This document shows, piece after piece, positions 16,580 to 27,700 of a DNA stretch of 49,460 bases (its first letter is position 1; each line of letters begins with the position of its first letter). The position numbers were made by a program, and so were the translations under genes. The DNA is taken from positions 1 to 49,460 of the forward strand of contig JASEIO010000008.1 in the NCBI GenBank assembly GCA_030017475.1. Direction: 5' to 3'. The notes under the pieces are model-generated. The model was not told where the DNA came from. It searched no databases and saw only the letters and a list, made by a program, of their open reading frames with translations. This DNA comes from a bacterium. GTDB taxonomy: Bacteria; UBA9089; JASEIO01.

Positions 16580-16606
16580 TTGACATTAAAAATAATATGC
16601 TATAAT
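16580..16606 (+). promoter_or_regulatory. Sigma-70 promoter for the porin-like gene
   Basis: TTGACA at 16580-16585 and TATAAT at 16601-16606, both perfect, with a short 15-base spacer. It leaves a leader of about 120 bases. The leader contains scattered SD-like AGGAG strings and ends in AAAGGAGGTGA just before the ATG at 16735. A long leader is common for abundant outer-membrane protein mRNAs. Confidence 0.65.
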
Positions 16607-16734
16607 TTAAGGAGTTACTTTATATAATCTATCCTTAGGCCTTAAAATTGGGTAAGAAAGGAGTGAGTACATTTTCTTAAAAAGGGTGTTAAGAGGCTGA
16701 AGATAGTTTTCTATATATTTAAAGGAGGTGAAAG

Positions 16735-18096
16735 ATGAGAAGATCTATTTTATCCCTAATATTAGGTGTAATTTTAGTTTTGGTAATGCCAGCCTTTGCA
16801 TTTGATCCGCTAAAGGATATAAAGGTAGGTGGAGAATTCAGGGTAAGAGGGTTATCTACAAATAACCTTACGGATTGGAAGGATACAAAAGATATTGCGG
16901 CTCAAGATGATCTTGATGATCATGTAGTGACAAGAACAAGGGTTTCTCTTTCGGCAAATATTGTAGAAGATGTTGAGGGTTCGGTTTTAATTGAACACAA
17001 TCCTGATGAAATGGCTGAGAAGTGGGCTACTAATGGGATACATAGTGTAAATGATGTTGAAGGCAAGGTTTATGTAAGAAGGGCATGTCTTAAGGTAAAA
17101 AATATAGCAGAATTGGTTGATTTAACCGTTGGAAAGCAGGAATATGGGAAACAATATCAAGAATGGATAATTTATGTCGATAAGCTTGATGCAGCAAAGA
17201 TAGAGGCAAGTTTAGGGCCAGTAGATATAACTGCTCTTGGAGCAAAGATGGAAGAGTCTGAGGACATCAAAGACCCCGCTGATATAGATAAGGATGGTAA
17301 TATAGATGAGGCAGATGGAATTCCAGATTATTTGCAAGGCTTTGGGAGAAACAGAGATACAGACCTATATGGCTTGAGTATTATGACATCAACACCTCTT
17401 CCAAATAGTAAGATATGTGGATATTTTTATAATAGTATAGAAAATCGCTCTATTAAAGATAACATAGGAAACAATACAATCTTAGGTGTAAAATTGGAAG
17501 GGGAGATTCCAATGGCTTCGAAGATCAACTATTTGGCTGAGGTTGCTATGCAAACTGGCGATGAACCAGGGGTTGCCGGACGAGATCTTCAAGGAATGGG
17601 TTTTAGGATTTCAGGTGGATATGAAACAAGTATGGCTGATATTGGAGATATTGGCTTATCCCTTGTATACATCTATGGCTCTGGTGACAACGCTGGAACT
17701 ACAGATAAAAATGAGGCATTTACAGGAATTTCACCTGTATTCAGTGTGATTCCAATTGATAGAGTTGAGTATACAACCGTGCTTTATGATTATGACAGGA
17801 TGAATGATTTAAATAATATCAGTAATCGAGGTATTGTTGCAGTCAATGCCAATTTTACTCCAGCATTCTTTAACAAATTGAATACAGGATTGACCTGGGC
17901 TAACTACACAAAGAATGAGGTTGCTGCTGGAGCCAAGGATGATATAGGATCGGAAATAGACCTAACAGCTACTTACATCCATTCAGACAAGGTTAGTTTA
18001 GGGTTAATGTATGGCATATTCAACCCAGGAGATGCTACAGTGGTTGATGGCGATCCTGCATCAAAGTTTATGACTGAAGTAAAAATCGCTTTCTAA
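16735..18096 (+). CDS. Porin-like outer-membrane beta-barrel protein with a calcium-type loop
   Basis: 453 aa. Signal peptide about 1-22 (VMPAFAF). The mature part opens DPLKDIKVGGEFRVRG and continues as amphipathic strands with acidic turns; it ends in an aromatic strand with terminal Phe (KIAF), the outer-membrane insertion signal. Residues 183-194, DIDKDGNIDEAD, match the EF-hand/dockerin-type calcium loop DxDxDGxxDxxD, probably in a surface or periplasmic loop. The overall pattern recalls alginate-export and Omp-type porins, but the family is not certain. It has its own promoter, an almost perfect ribosome site and a strong terminator, so it is likely an abundant single-gene transcript. 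Confidence 0.8.
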   Translation: MRRSILSLILGVILVLVMPAFAFDPLKDIKVGGEFRVRGLSTNNLTDWKDTKDIAAQDDLDDHVVTRTRVSLSANIVEDVEGSVLIEHNPDEMAEKWATNGIHSVNDVEGKVYVRRACLKVKNIAELVDLTVGKQEYGKQYQEWIIYVDKLDAAKIEASLGPVDITALGAKMEESEDIKDPADIDKDGNIDEADGIPDYLQGFGRNRDTDLYGLSIMTSTPLPNSKICGYFYNSIENRSIKDNIGNNTILGVKLEGEIPMASKINYLAEVAMQTGDEPGVAGRDLQGMGFRISGGYETSMADIGDIGLSLVYIYGSGDNAGTTDKNEAFTGISPVFSVIPIDRVEYTTVLYDYDRMNDLNNISNRGIVAVNANFTPAFFNKLNTGLTWANYTKNEVAAGAKDDIGSEIDLTATYIHSDKVSLGLMYGIFNPGDATVVDGDPASKFMTEVKIAF

Positions 18097-18118
18097 GGTA
18101 GAGATTCCTGGTTAGTTG

Positions 18119-18160
18119 ACCCTCAAAGAGAGTAGATTTATCTCTCTTTGAGGGTTTTTA
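18119..18160 (+). terminator. Rho-independent terminator of the porin-like gene
   Basis: CCCTCAAAGAGA pairs with TCTCTTTGAGGG (12 bp) around a short AT-rich loop, followed directly by TTTTTATTT. It begins about 20 bases after the stop codon. One of the two clear terminators in the window. Confidence 0.92.
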
Positions 18161-18161
18161 T

Positions 18162-18190
18162 TTGACTTTTTTTAAAAAATATTATATCAT
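18162..18190 (+). promoter_or_regulatory. Putative sigma-70 promoter for the DUF1015 gene and gatC
   Basis: TTGACT (18162-18167), a 17-base spacer and TATCAT (18185-18190), directly after the terminator. The transcript would begin inside the mini-palindrome at 18189-18211, giving a 5' hairpin. Confidence 0.55.
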
Positions 18191-18211
18191 AATTTCGCGA
18201 GGCAAAATTAT
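18189..18211. repeat. Mini-palindrome with GCGAGGC core, copy 4
   Basis: ATAATTTCGC and GCAAAATTAT pair with one mismatch around GAG. It is 21/23 identical to the reverse complement of copy 1 at 11001-11023, so these two share ancestry beyond the palindrome itself. Confidence 0.65.
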
Positions 18212-18220
18212 GAGGTTGTT

Positions 18221-19450
18221 ATGGTTGAAGTTCTTCCATTTCGAGGAATTCTGTACAATCAAGAGAAAATTTCTGATTTACGGAAGGTAGTTACACCTCC
18301 CTATGATGTTATCTCCAAAGAGGAACAAGAGATGTATCTTAAAAGATCGGAATATAATATCATCCGAATTATCTTGAGTAAGGATAATGGCGATAGGTAC
18401 AAAAGGGCAGCCACGGTTTTCCATGATTGGTTGAAGAAGGAGGTGTTGATAGAGGACAACCAGGAAGCCATATATGTCTATGAGCAGGAGTATTTTTACA
18501 AACATAAAAGGAAAAGAAGGGGATTTATTGCCAAGGTAAAATTAGAAGATTATGAATCTCGGAAGATAATCCCTCATGAAAAGACTCTATCTAAGCCAAA
18601 AGAGGATAGATTAAATCTGCTACGAGAAACCAGGGCAAATCTTTCTCCCATATTCTCTTTATATGAGGATAAGGATAATAGGATAGGTAAGATATTAGAG
18701 TCAGAAGAGGAACCTATAATAGATATTAAGACATGGGATGGAATAATTCAAAGACTTTACGCAATAAAGGATATGAGCAAGATAAACGATATCAGGCATG
18801 AGATGTTAGATAAGCCTATTTTTATTGCTGATGGTCATCATAGGTATGAGGTAAGTTTAAATTTTAGAAACGAAATGAAAGGAACTTCTGATTTCCGGGA
18901 TTCATATAACTATGTAATGATGTATTTAACCCCTATGGATCAAGAGTCCCTTACCATTTTACCAGCTCATAGACTTATCAAGAATATAGTAGATGTTGAC
19001 ATGGAAAGGATTGCATATCTCTTTGAAATCGAAGAATCCGATAAAGAAAAGATGTTTAAAGAAATGATAGAAAGGGGGAAACTTCATCATGTATTTGGAA
19101 TGTATACTAAGGGTAGATGTTATTTGCTCACTTTAAGAAGTGAAGGATTGCTTGATAAGATTATAGAGAATAAACCAAAGGAATGGAAAAGTTTAGATGT
19201 AGTGATATTACATAGTATCTTAATAAATCATATATATGGGGTAAGGTCAGAAGATGATATAAAATATGTCATTTCGGAGGAAAAAACCATAGAATTGGTG
19301 GATAGAGGGGAATATCAGGTTGCCTTTTTTGTTAACCCTACAAAGATAGAACAGATTAAAGAAGTTACATCACTGGGTTTAACGATGCCAGGAAAGGCAA
19401 CCTATTTTTATCCAAAGCTTTTAACAGGACTGGTCCTCCGCAAGCTATAA
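18221..19450 (+). CDS. DUF1015 family protein
   Basis: 409 aa. Opening VLPFRGILYNQEKISDLRKV with TPPYDVIS, then IPHEKTLSKPKEDRLNLL and the central FIADGHHRYEVSLNFR are the hallmark stretches of the DUF1015 family, which is widespread and has no firmly established biochemical role. The conserved His pair in GHHRYE suggests a catalytic or metal site. No membrane segment. GAGGTTG precedes the ATG. It runs into gatC after 11 bases and so is probably co-transcribed with it. Confidence 0.88.
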   Translation: MVEVLPFRGILYNQEKISDLRKVVTPPYDVISKEEQEMYLKRSEYNIIRIILSKDNGDRYKRAATVFHDWLKKEVLIEDNQEAIYVYEQEYFYKHKRKRRGFIAKVKLEDYESRKIIPHEKTLSKPKEDRLNLLRETRANLSPIFSLYEDKDNRIGKILESEEEPIIDIKTWDGIIQRLYAIKDMSKINDIRHEMLDKPIFIADGHHRYEVSLNFRNEMKGTSDFRDSYNYVMMYLTPMDQESLTILPAHRLIKNIVDVDMERIAYLFEIEESDKEKMFKEMIERGKLHHVFGMYTKGRCYLLTLRSEGLLDKIIENKPKEWKSLDVVILHSILINHIYGVRSEDDIKYVISEEKTIELVDRGEYQVAFFVNPTKIEQIKEVTSLGLTMPGKATYFYPKLLTGLVLRKL

Positions 19451-19461
19451 AGGTGTGATAA

Positions 19462-19749
19462 ATGGGGATTACGAAAGAAGAGGTTGAATATATTGCTCGT
19501 CTTGCGAGATTGGAGTTTGATGAAACAGAAAAGGAGGCATTTACCCATCAATTAGATAAAATCTTGGAATATGTAGATAAGATAAATGAATTGGATACAT
19601 CTCATGTCCAGCCATCATCACATGTCATTCCCTTAGAAAATGTTCTAAGGGAAGATAATGTAAAGGAATCATTGCCTCGTGATTTGGTATTAGCTAACGC
19701 CCCTAAAAAAGAAAGGGGCTATTTCAAGGTACCGAAGGTAATAGAATAA
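19462..19749 (+). CDS. gatC: Glutamyl-tRNA(Gln)/aspartyl-tRNA(Asn) amidotransferase subunit C
   Basis: 95 aa, normal GatC length. VEYIARLARLEFDETEKEAFTHQLDKILEYVDKINELDT is the conserved helical half, and VLREDNVKESLPRDLVLANAP is the tail that wraps GatA and GatB. GatC holds the amidotransferase together; the complex turns Glu-tRNA(Gln) into Gln-tRNA(Gln). gatA and gatB are not adjacent: a GGDEF gene (19827-21818) separates them. A 23-base repeat starts one base after the stop codon. Confidence 0.95.
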   Translation: MGITKEEVEYIARLARLEFDETEKEAFTHQLDKILEYVDKINELDTSHVQPSSHVIPLENVLREDNVKESLPRDLVLANAPKKERGYFKVPKVIE

Positions 19750-19750
19750 C

Positions 19751-19773
19751 AGAGGACAGAAGACAGATCATAG
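19751..19773 (+). repeat. 23-base dispersed repeat, copy A
   Basis: Begins AGAGGACAGAAGACAGATC directly after the gatC stop. It matches the reverse-strand copy at 36704-36726, at the 3' end of phoH, at 20 of 23 positions. Sequences of this purine-rich style are familiar in intergenic DNA of environmental bacteria. Confidence 0.6.
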
Positions 19774-19826
19774 ATAAAATCCTAAACAAACATCCATGTG
19801 GTATCTAAAATAAATAGGGGAAGGAA

Positions 19827-21818
19827 ATGGACATATTACAAATCCACAGGCTTTTTGAACTAAGTAAAGAATTGATCTTAACCTTTGAAGAGAAAGAGCT
19901 TTACCCATTAATAGTAGATATTACTGCAAAAATCTTTGAGGCAGAGATTTGTTCCTTAATGTTAATAGAAGAGGGGGTAATAAAGATTAAGGCAGCTGTT
20001 GGGTTGCCTGAAAGGGTTATAAAGAAAACCTGCCTAAGGCCAGGGGAAGGGATAGTTGGACATGTAGTGAAATATGGAAAACCGATCTTTGTAAAGGATA
20101 TAGCTAAAAATCAAAGATTCAAAAGGATATTTAGATCAAATAGATATTATAATGGATCACTTATCATCTCACCAATAATACTTAAGGATAAGGTCATTGG
20201 GACTGTCAATGTTACTAACAAAACCTCAAGAGATCCTTTTACGGAAGATGATTTACACCTCCTTAATATATTCTCAGGTCATGTAGCCTTTGCCTTAGAG
20301 AATGCAAGACTTCATAAATTAGAAAAAGAGGAGGTCCGAGCATTAAAAACAGAAAGACTAAGAATCAAAGAAAGAGAGATACAGACTCATACTCAAAGGG
20401 TAGAAACCTTAAGGATGGAGGCCCAAAGGTTAAAAGAGCATACTAAGAGATTGATAGCCGATACTGAAAAGGAAGAGACAAAACCAGAAAAGGTAAAGGA
20501 TATAAAGATTAGGGTTGAAGAATTGACCCATTATGAAAAGGAATTAGAAGAAAGGGCATACAAATTGCGAGAGGAGGCAGAAGAATTAGAAAGAAAGGCA
20601 AGAGAGTTAGAACGAAGGATCCAACAAATGGAAAGAGATTCAGAAGAGGCAAGGGAATTGGAACTCCGGATAAATGCCTTACGGACTCAAGAGGAAGAGG
20701 CAAGGCAGAAAGCAGAGGAGGCTGAACGTCAGGCAGCTGAGTTGAGAGAAAGGGTAGAAGAGGCAGAGATTATAATAGCTAAGGCAGAAGAGATAAATGG
20801 ATTGATTTCTCAGGCAAAGGAATTACAGATCTTATATGGAATCTCATCGAGGATTACTCCATTAAATGAACCAAGAGAGATCCTTAGATGCAGCTTAGAG
20901 AGATTACTTCCCCATTTTAGATATCATATTGGTTTATACTTGGTTGATGAGGAGGAAGAATTAATAGGGGAAATAGTTCATAGACATGATTGTCCAATAT
21001 CTACTGAATCGATTGAAGAGGCCAAAAAAGGCATAATCGATTCCTGGAAGATGTTAAAAAAGGTGAAAGATGTAAAGGTCTCATTTCTATCAGGAGATGA
21101 AGAACTTGTTTCTCCTACAGGGAAAGGTTTTGAAAAAATCAAATCCTTTTTCACCACCCCATTGACAGATAATAAAGGTGAAATTACCGCCTTAATATCG
21201 ATCAATTCATTTGACAAGAAGGCATTCTCAGAATCAGATAAAAGACTATTATCTCTGGTATGTAGTCATGTCTCAATAGCTATTACAAAGGCACGGCTTT
21301 TCAAAAGAACTAAAGAATTGGCAGAAAAGGATGAACTAACCGGGGTTTATAATTATAGATATTTTGATCGCACCTTTCAAGAGGTGTTTAAAAAGGCAAC
21401 GGATGAAAAGCTGCCTTTGTCACTTATAATGCTTGACTTTGATTATCTGAAGAAATTTAATGATAAGTACGGCCATGAAGAGGGAAATAGGCTTATCAGG
21501 ACTATAGCCGATTTAATAAAGAAATCAGTGAGAGAGGAAGATCTTGTTGCTCGGTTCGGTGGAGATGAGTTTGGGATTATCTTAAAGAATACAGAACGAG
21601 CTACAGCCATCAATATGGCTGAAGAGATAAGAAACAATATATGGAGATATAGGTATGAAATTGAAGGAAAGGTACATAAATTATCCGCAAGTTTAGGGAT
21701 AGCAAGTCTTCCAGAGGTTAAGGTAGAGGACGTAAAAAGATTCTTCTCCCGCGCTGATGAGGCATTGTATCAAGCTAAAAAAAGGGGTAGAAATCAGGTC
21801 TATGTTTATGGAACTTAG
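19827..21818 (+). CDS. GAF-coiled coil-GAF-GGDEF diguanylate cyclase
   Basis: 663 aa, soluble. GAF domain 1 at about 8-155; a long Glu/Arg-rich coiled coil at about 160-325; GAF domain 2 at about 335-490; GGDEF domain at about 500-660. The active site is GGDEF itself (578-582), with the metal Asp in [14 protein letters not shown], so cyclase activity is expected. The inhibitory site REED (569-572) lies five residues before GGDEF, so c-di-GMP should feed back. The coiled coil between sensor domains probably passes signals within a dimer. It sits between gatC and gatA, 8 bases before gatA. The window also holds flagellar genes and an HD-GYP-like protein. Confidence 0.92.
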   Translation: MDILQIHRLFELSKELILTFEEKELYPLIVDITAKIFEAEICSLMLIEEGVIKIKAAVGLPERVIKKTCLRPGEGIVGHVVKYGKPIFVKDIAKNQRFKRIFRSNRYYNGSLIISPIILKDKVIGTVNVTNKTSRDPFTEDDLHLLNIFSGHVAFALENARLHKLEKEEVRALKTERLRIKEREIQTHTQRVETLRMEAQRLKEHTKRLIADTEKEETKPEKVKDIKIRVEELTHYEKELEERAYKLREEAEELERKARELERRIQQMERDSEEARELELRINALRTQEEEARQKAEEAERQAAELRERVEEAEIIIAKAEEINGLISQAKELQILYGISSRITPLNEPREILRCSLERLLPHFRYHIGLYLVDEEEELIGEIVHRHDCPISTESIEEAKKGIIDSWKMLKKVKDVKVSFLSGDEELVSPTGKGFEKIKSFFTTPLTDNKGEITALISINSFDKKAFSESDKRLLSLVCSHVSIAITKARLFKRTKELAEKDELTGVYNYRYFDRTFQEVFKKATDEKLPLSLIMLDFDYLKKFNDKYGHEEGNRLIRTIADLIKKSVREEDLVARFGGDEFGIILKNTERATAINMAEEIRNNIWRYRYEIEGKVHKLSASLGIASLPEVKVEDVKRFFSRADEALYQAKKRGRNQVYVYGT

Positions 21819-21826
21819 GAAAAGAG

Positions 21827-23284
21827 ATGGAACTTTGTGAATATACCTGTTGGCAATTACATGATATGCTTAAAAGGAAAGAGGTCTCATCTCGGGAGAT
21901 TACTGAATCAGTGATTAAGCGGATAGAGGAGGTGGATGAGAGGACAAATTGTTATATAACAAAGACCTTTGATGTAGCCTTACAAAAGTCACACCAAGTG
22001 GACGATAAAATAAGACGAGGAGAAGAGATTCACCCTTTATCTGGAATCCCAATAGCCATAAAAGATAATATATGTACAGAGGGAGTAAGGACAACCTGTG
22101 GATCCCGAATACTTTTGAATTTTATACCTCCATACGATGCTACAGTTGTTAAAAGGCTTAAGGAAAAGGGGGCAGTATTTATAGGAAAGACCAATATGGA
22201 TGAATTTGCCATGGGTTCATCCACTGAAACCTCTTATTTTGGAATAACTCGAAACCCTTGGAATTTAGAGACTGTTCCTGGAGGTTCAAGTGGCGGTTCA
22301 GCGGCTGCTGTAGCAGCAGACCAGACTATTTTGGCCTTAGGTTCAGATACTGGTGGTTCGATTCGACAGCCTGCTTCTATGTGTGGGGTAATAGGGTTGA
22401 AACCAACCTATGGAAGAATCTCTCGTTTTGGCTTAATTGCTTATGCATCATCTTTAGATCAGATTGGACCAATTACAAAGGATGTAAGAGATTGTACCCT
22501 ACTCTTGAATGCCATTTCAGGTTACGATGAACAAGATTCAACCTCTGTTAACAGAGAAGTGCCAGATTATACAAAGTCATTGGTAGAGGATTTGAAAGGG
22601 ATAAAGATTGGTATTCCGACAGAATATTTTGGAAAAGGTTTAGACAAAGAGGTAGAAGAAGGCGTATTAGATGGAGTGAAGTTACTTTGTAGTTTGGGTG
22701 CCGAGGCCGAAGAGACACATCTACCTCATACGGACTATGCTATAGCCTCCTATTACTTGATTGCCACATCCGAAGCATCATCAAATTTAGCCAGATACGA
22801 TGGAGTAGGGTATGGATATAGAGGGGCGGAAGAAGATCTAATTGATATGTATAAGCACACCCGCTCCTCAGGATTTGGTGCGGAGGTAAAAAGAAGGATT
22901 ATGCTTGGCACCTATTCTCTGTCCTCTGGATATTATGATGCATATTATTTAAAGGCATTAAAGGTTAGAACCTTGATAAAGCAGGATTTTGAAGAGGCAT
23001 TTAAAAAATTTGATTGTTTAATCACCCCTACCTCTCCCACACCTGCTTTCTATATAGGGGAAAAGATAGATGATCCTTTAACTATGTATTTACAAGATAT
23101 ATATACAATCTCTACAAATTTAGCAGGTATCCCAGGTATATCAATCCCTTGTGGATTTTCTCATGACGGCCTGCCTATTGGCTTACAGATTTTAGGACCT
23201 ATATTTGGAGAGGAAAAATTATTACAAATAGCTTATACCTTTGAACAGAATACAGATTATCATCAACAAAAACCAAAGATCTAA
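21827..23284 (+). CDS. gatA: Glutamyl-tRNA(Gln) amidotransferase subunit A
   Basis: 485 aa. Amidase-signature enzyme that frees ammonia from glutamine for GatB. The catalytic Lys lies in [13 protein letters not shown], and the Ser-cisSer-Lys signature continues in [49 protein letters not shown] and the C-terminal [14 protein letters not shown] are also typical. It follows the GGDEF gene by 8 bases and is followed by gatB, giving the order gatC-GGDEF-gatA-gatB. Confidence 0.97.
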   Translation: MELCEYTCWQLHDMLKRKEVSSREITESVIKRIEEVDERTNCYITKTFDVALQKSHQVDDKIRRGEEIHPLSGIPIAIKDNICTEGVRTTCGSRILLNFIPPYDATVVKRLKEKGAVFIGKTNMDEFAMGSSTETSYFGITRNPWNLETVPGGSSGGSAAAVAADQTILALGSDTGGSIRQPASMCGVIGLKPTYGRISRFGLIAYASSLDQIGPITKDVRDCTLLLNAISGYDEQDSTSVNREVPDYTKSLVEDLKGIKIGIPTEYFGKGLDKEVEEGVLDGVKLLCSLGAEAEETHLPHTDYAIASYYLIATSEASSNLARYDGVGYGYRGAEEDLIDMYKHTRSSGFGAEVKRRIMLGTYSLSSGYYDAYYLKALKVRTLIKQDFEEAFKKFDCLITPTSPTPAFYIGEKIDDPLTMYLQDIYTISTNLAGIPGISIPCGFSHDGLPIGLQILGPIFGEEKLLQIAYTFEQNTDYHQQKPKI

Positions 23285-23327
23285 TTAAGATGAACGTTGA
23301 TTGACAAGATATTTACTGGTGTTAATT

Positions 23328-24746
23328 ATGGATTATGAACCAGTTATTGGTTTGGAGGTACATGTCCAATTAGCTACAAAGACAAAATTATTTTGTGGTT
23401 GCCGGACTACATTTGGTGCTCCCCCAAACTCTCAAACCTGTCCTGTTTGCTTAGGATTTCCGGGTGTTCTTCCTGTACTAAACAAAGAGGTTGTGGAACT
23501 TGCAATCCTTTCTGCAATTGCCTTAAATTGTACTATAAATCCATACAGTAGGTTTTCTCGCAAAAACTATTTTTATCCTGATTTGCCAAAGGCTTATCAA
23601 ATCTCTCAATATGATTTACCATTAGCCAAAGATGGATGGGTAGAGATTTCATCCGGTGGTAAGATTCGTAAGATTGGTATAATTAGGGTGCATTTAGAAG
23701 AGGATGCCGGGAAGCTAATCCACGAAGATAGTGGTAGTTTGGTTGATTATAATCGATGTGGAATACCATTGATTGAGATTGTTTCAAGCCCTATGTTACG
23801 CAGCTCTCAAGAGGCATATGAATATCTAAATGCACTAAAAGATATCCTTCGATATCTAAGGGTTTCAGATTGCAATATGGAAGAAGGCTCTCTTCGGTGC
23901 GATGCCAATGTCTCTGTAAGGGAAAAGGATGCTGAAGGATTTGGGACAAAGACAGAGGTTAAAAATATGAATTCCTTTAAGGCAGTAAAACAGGCCTTAG
24001 ATTATGAAATTTCAAGACAGATTGATCTATTGGAAAAAGGGAGGCGTGTTCTCCAAGAGACCAGACTTTGGGATGAGCGTGAATCGAGGACCCATGGAAT
24101 GCGAACAAAGGAAGAGGCACATGATTATCGTTATTTTCCAGAACCAGATTTAGTTCCATTATCGATTAATCCAGAATGGGTAAATAAGATATCGAAAAGA
24201 TTACCAGAATTACCAAAAGATAGGATGAATCGGTTTCTTAAGGAATATGGATTACCCGAATATGATGCATTGGTCTTAACCTCTTCCCGTGATTTAGCTG
24301 ACTATTATGAGGAATGTGTAAGATTATACAATCAACCAAAGGTAATCAGTAATTGGATAATGACAGAATTATTAGCTTTATTAAAAGAAGATGGGATCGA
24401 GATAACCCAGGTAAAGATAAAACCCGAGCATTTGATTTCAATGTTAGGTCTGATTGATAAAGGGGTAATCTCAGGTAAGATTGCAAAGGATATAATTGTT
24501 CATATGTTCCGCACAGGAAAAGACCCTTCCTTGATTGTTGAAGAAAAGGGATTGGTTCAAATAACGGATGAGGATGAGGTTAGTAAGGTCATAGATGAGG
24601 TTATCCTTGAAAATAAAAAGGCAGTCTTAGAATATAAATCAGGAAAGACAAAGGTAATGGGCTTTTTAGTTGGGCAGGTGATGAAAAAAACAGAGGGAAA
24701 GGCAAACCCACAAATAGTTAATAAATTACTACGGGAGAAGATATAA
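23328..24746 (+). CDS. gatB: Aspartyl/glutamyl-tRNA amidotransferase subunit B
   Basis: 472 aa from the ATG at 23328; a TTG at 23301 would add nine non-conserved residues, and the family normally begins right before [13 protein letters not shown]. GatB activates Glu on the tRNA by phosphorylation and amidates it. Visible hallmarks: [10 protein letters not shown] and [15 protein letters not shown] (zinc-type Cys pairs), [29 protein letters not shown] and [10 protein letters not shown]. The C-terminal YqeY-like tRNA-binding tail (about 320-470) is complete. The ribosome site is weak. Confidence 0.96.
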   Translation: MDYEPVIGLEVHVQLATKTKLFCGCRTTFGAPPNSQTCPVCLGFPGVLPVLNKEVVELAILSAIALNCTINPYSRFSRKNYFYPDLPKAYQISQYDLPLAKDGWVEISSGGKIRKIGIIRVHLEEDAGKLIHEDSGSLVDYNRCGIPLIEIVSSPMLRSSQEAYEYLNALKDILRYLRVSDCNMEEGSLRCDANVSVREKDAEGFGTKTEVKNMNSFKAVKQALDYEISRQIDLLEKGRRVLQETRLWDERESRTHGMRTKEEAHDYRYFPEPDLVPLSINPEWVNKISKRLPELPKDRMNRFLKEYGLPEYDALVLTSSRDLADYYEECVRLYNQPKVISNWIMTELLALLKEDGIEITQVKIKPEHLISMLGLIDKGVISGKIAKDIIVHMFRTGKDPSLIVEEKGLVQITDEDEVSKVIDEVILENKKAVLEYKSGKTKVMGFLVGQVMKKTEGKANPQIVNKLLREKI

Positions 24747-24779
24747 AGAAGGTAGCTAAGATGTTACTTGAGGTTAATA

Positions 24780-27700
24780 ATGCAGCATACGGATTTTGTC
24801 CATCTACATGTTCATACTGAGTACTCATTACTTGATGGTGGGATAAAGTTACATGATCTTATTGAGAAGGCTGTTATGTATAAAATGCCTGCCTTGGCTA
24901 TAACGGATCATGGAAATATGTTTGGGGTAATTGAGTTCTATAAGGGGTGCGTAAAGAAAGGGATCAAACCAATCATTGGTTGCGAAGTCTATGTAGCACC
25001 TACTTCTCGATTTGAAAAGAAAACCCATGGAATTCAAGATGCATCCTTCCATTTAATCCTTTTGGTCAAAGATAAAACCGGATATAGGAATTTGATGAAA
25101 TTGGTATCTATTGGTAATATAGAAGGCTTTTATTATAAACCCAGGATAGATAAAGAGATCTTGTCAACCTACAGCAGTGGTTTGATTGCCTTATCTTCGT
25201 GTTTAAAAGGGGAAATACCCCATCTTATCTTAAAAGGAGAGCTTGAGCAAGCGAAGAATGTGGCTTTAGAATATAGAGATATGTTTGGGGAGGGTTGTTT
25301 TTATTTAGAACTTCACAACCATGGATTAGATGATCAAATGGTTGTAAATCAGGAGCTAATTAAGATGTCAAAGGATCTTTCCATTCCTTTAGTTGCTACA
25401 AATGACGTCCATTACATAAATAAGGATGATGCCCAATCTCATGATGTCTTACTATGTATCCAAACCGGAAAAACATTAGAGGATAAAGAAAGGATAAGGT
25501 TTTCAACAGATGAATTCTATTTTAAAACCCCAAATGAGATGAAGGAGCTGTTTGAATCGGATGAGGCCATCTCAAATACAGTAGAGATAGCCAAACACTG
25601 CAATCTAGAATTGGATGTAGGTAAAGTCTTCCTTCCTCATTATGAACCACCCAAGGGATATACCTTAGATAGTTACCTAAGGGAACTTTGCTACTGTGGG
25701 TTAAAAGAAAGGTTTGAAGATATACGGGACGAGATAAAGGAAAGGGTAGAGAAAGAGTTGCATATTATATCTTCGATGGGATATTCAGGATATTTCCTAA
25801 TCATCTGGGATTTAATAAATTACGCCAAATCACGGGGCATTTCAGTTGGTCCTGGACGCGGTTCTGCGGCCGGATCCTTGGTCTCTTATGCCTTAGGTAT
25901 TACAGATATCGATCCTATAAAGTACAATCTGTTTTTTGAACGCTTTCTCAATCCAGAAAGGGTATCAATGCCCGATATTGATATTGACTTTTCTGATGAT
26001 AGAAGGGATGAGGTTATTGACTATGTCATTCAAAAATATGGGAAAGATAGAGTAGCACGTCTTATCACCTTTGGAAGTATGATGGCAAAAGGGGTTATAA
26101 GAGATGTTGGAAGGGTTATAGGACTGAGCTATTCGGAAGTAGATCAGATTGCTAAGCTCATACCAAATGAATCAAATATTAGCTTAAGAGAGGCTATATC
26201 CCGTGTTTCGGAATTAAAGAGTTTAATGGAAGACAAAAAGGTAAAGTTCTTAATGGAGATTTCCCTTCGATTAGAGGGCTTAATTAGACATGCCTCTACC
26301 CATGCTGCAGGTATAGTCATCTCTAAGGATGAACTAACCAATTTTACCCCTTTATACAAGGATCAGAAACAAGGAACTATATCTACTCAATATGCCATGG
26401 ATTCCATTGCAGATATTGGTTTATTAAAAATGGATCTCTTGGGATTAAAGACCTTAACTGTAATTGAAGATACAATAGAGATGATCCAAAGAACCCATAA
26501 AATAAAGATTGATATAAGTAACATCCCTTTAAATGATAAAAAGACCTTTAACATGCTATCAAATGGAGAGGCAATTGGCTTATTCCAATTAGAATCGAGT
26601 GGGATGAGGGATCTATTGAGAAAATTAAAACCAAGGGAATTCTCCGATCTTATTGCCCTTCTTGCCCTGCATAGACCTGGTCCATTAAATTCTGGAATGG
26701 TTGATGAGTTTATTAGAGGTAAGTTGAAAAGGGGTGATATAAAATATCCCCATCCTGCGTTAGAAGATATATTAAAAGAGACCTATGGAGTTATTGTCTA
26801 TCAGGAACAGGTTATGCAAATCGCACGGGACCTAGCTGGATTTACATTAGGCCAGGCTGATGAACTCAGGCGTGCTATGTCAAAGAAGATTCCAGAGAAA
26901 ATGGAGCGGATGCGGGAGGAATTTATTAAAGGTGCGATAGCAAAGGGGGTAAAAGAGAAGGTTTCGGATAGCATCTATGAATTAATGGCCAAATTTGCTG
27001 AATATGGTTTTAATAAAGCCCATTCCACCTGTTATGCCTTAATCTCTTATAGGACTGCCTATTTAAAGGCACACTATCCCACCTGCTTTATGGCTGCATT
27101 ACTAACTTCAGGGATAAATGATATAGACAAAATAAGGCTCTATGTCCAGGAATGTAAAAGAATGGGTATACAGGTTTTACCACCAGACATAAATGAATCA
27201 GAGGCAGATTTTATAGTAACCGGAGCGAATACTATACGTTTTGGATTAGCTGCGGTAAAGAATGTAGGATTGCAAGCTATTAACTCTATAGTTACGGCCA
27301 GAAAAAGGTTAGGAAGATTTTCGTCTCTTTATGAATTCTGTGAATGGGTAGATCTACGGTTGGTAAATAAAAGGGTAATTGAAAGTCTAATCAAATGTGG
27401 TGCCTTTGATTCGACCTCGAAGAAGAGATCTTGTCTCATGGAGAGTGTAGACCATGCACTGGATGTTGCTCAAACAGTTCAAAGAGATAGAGTTAGAGGT
27501 CAGACTTCATTCTTTGATGTCTTTGAAAAGGATAAGGGGTTTAGGTCGGTCTATGAAAAGGAGATTGATATCCCTGAATGGGAGGAGTTTAAATTGTTAT
27601 CATTTGAAAAAGAGATGCTTGGATTATATATAACTGATCATCCCTTAGCTAAATATGAGCATAAACTTAAAGGCTATATTACTCATACTACCAGGCAATT

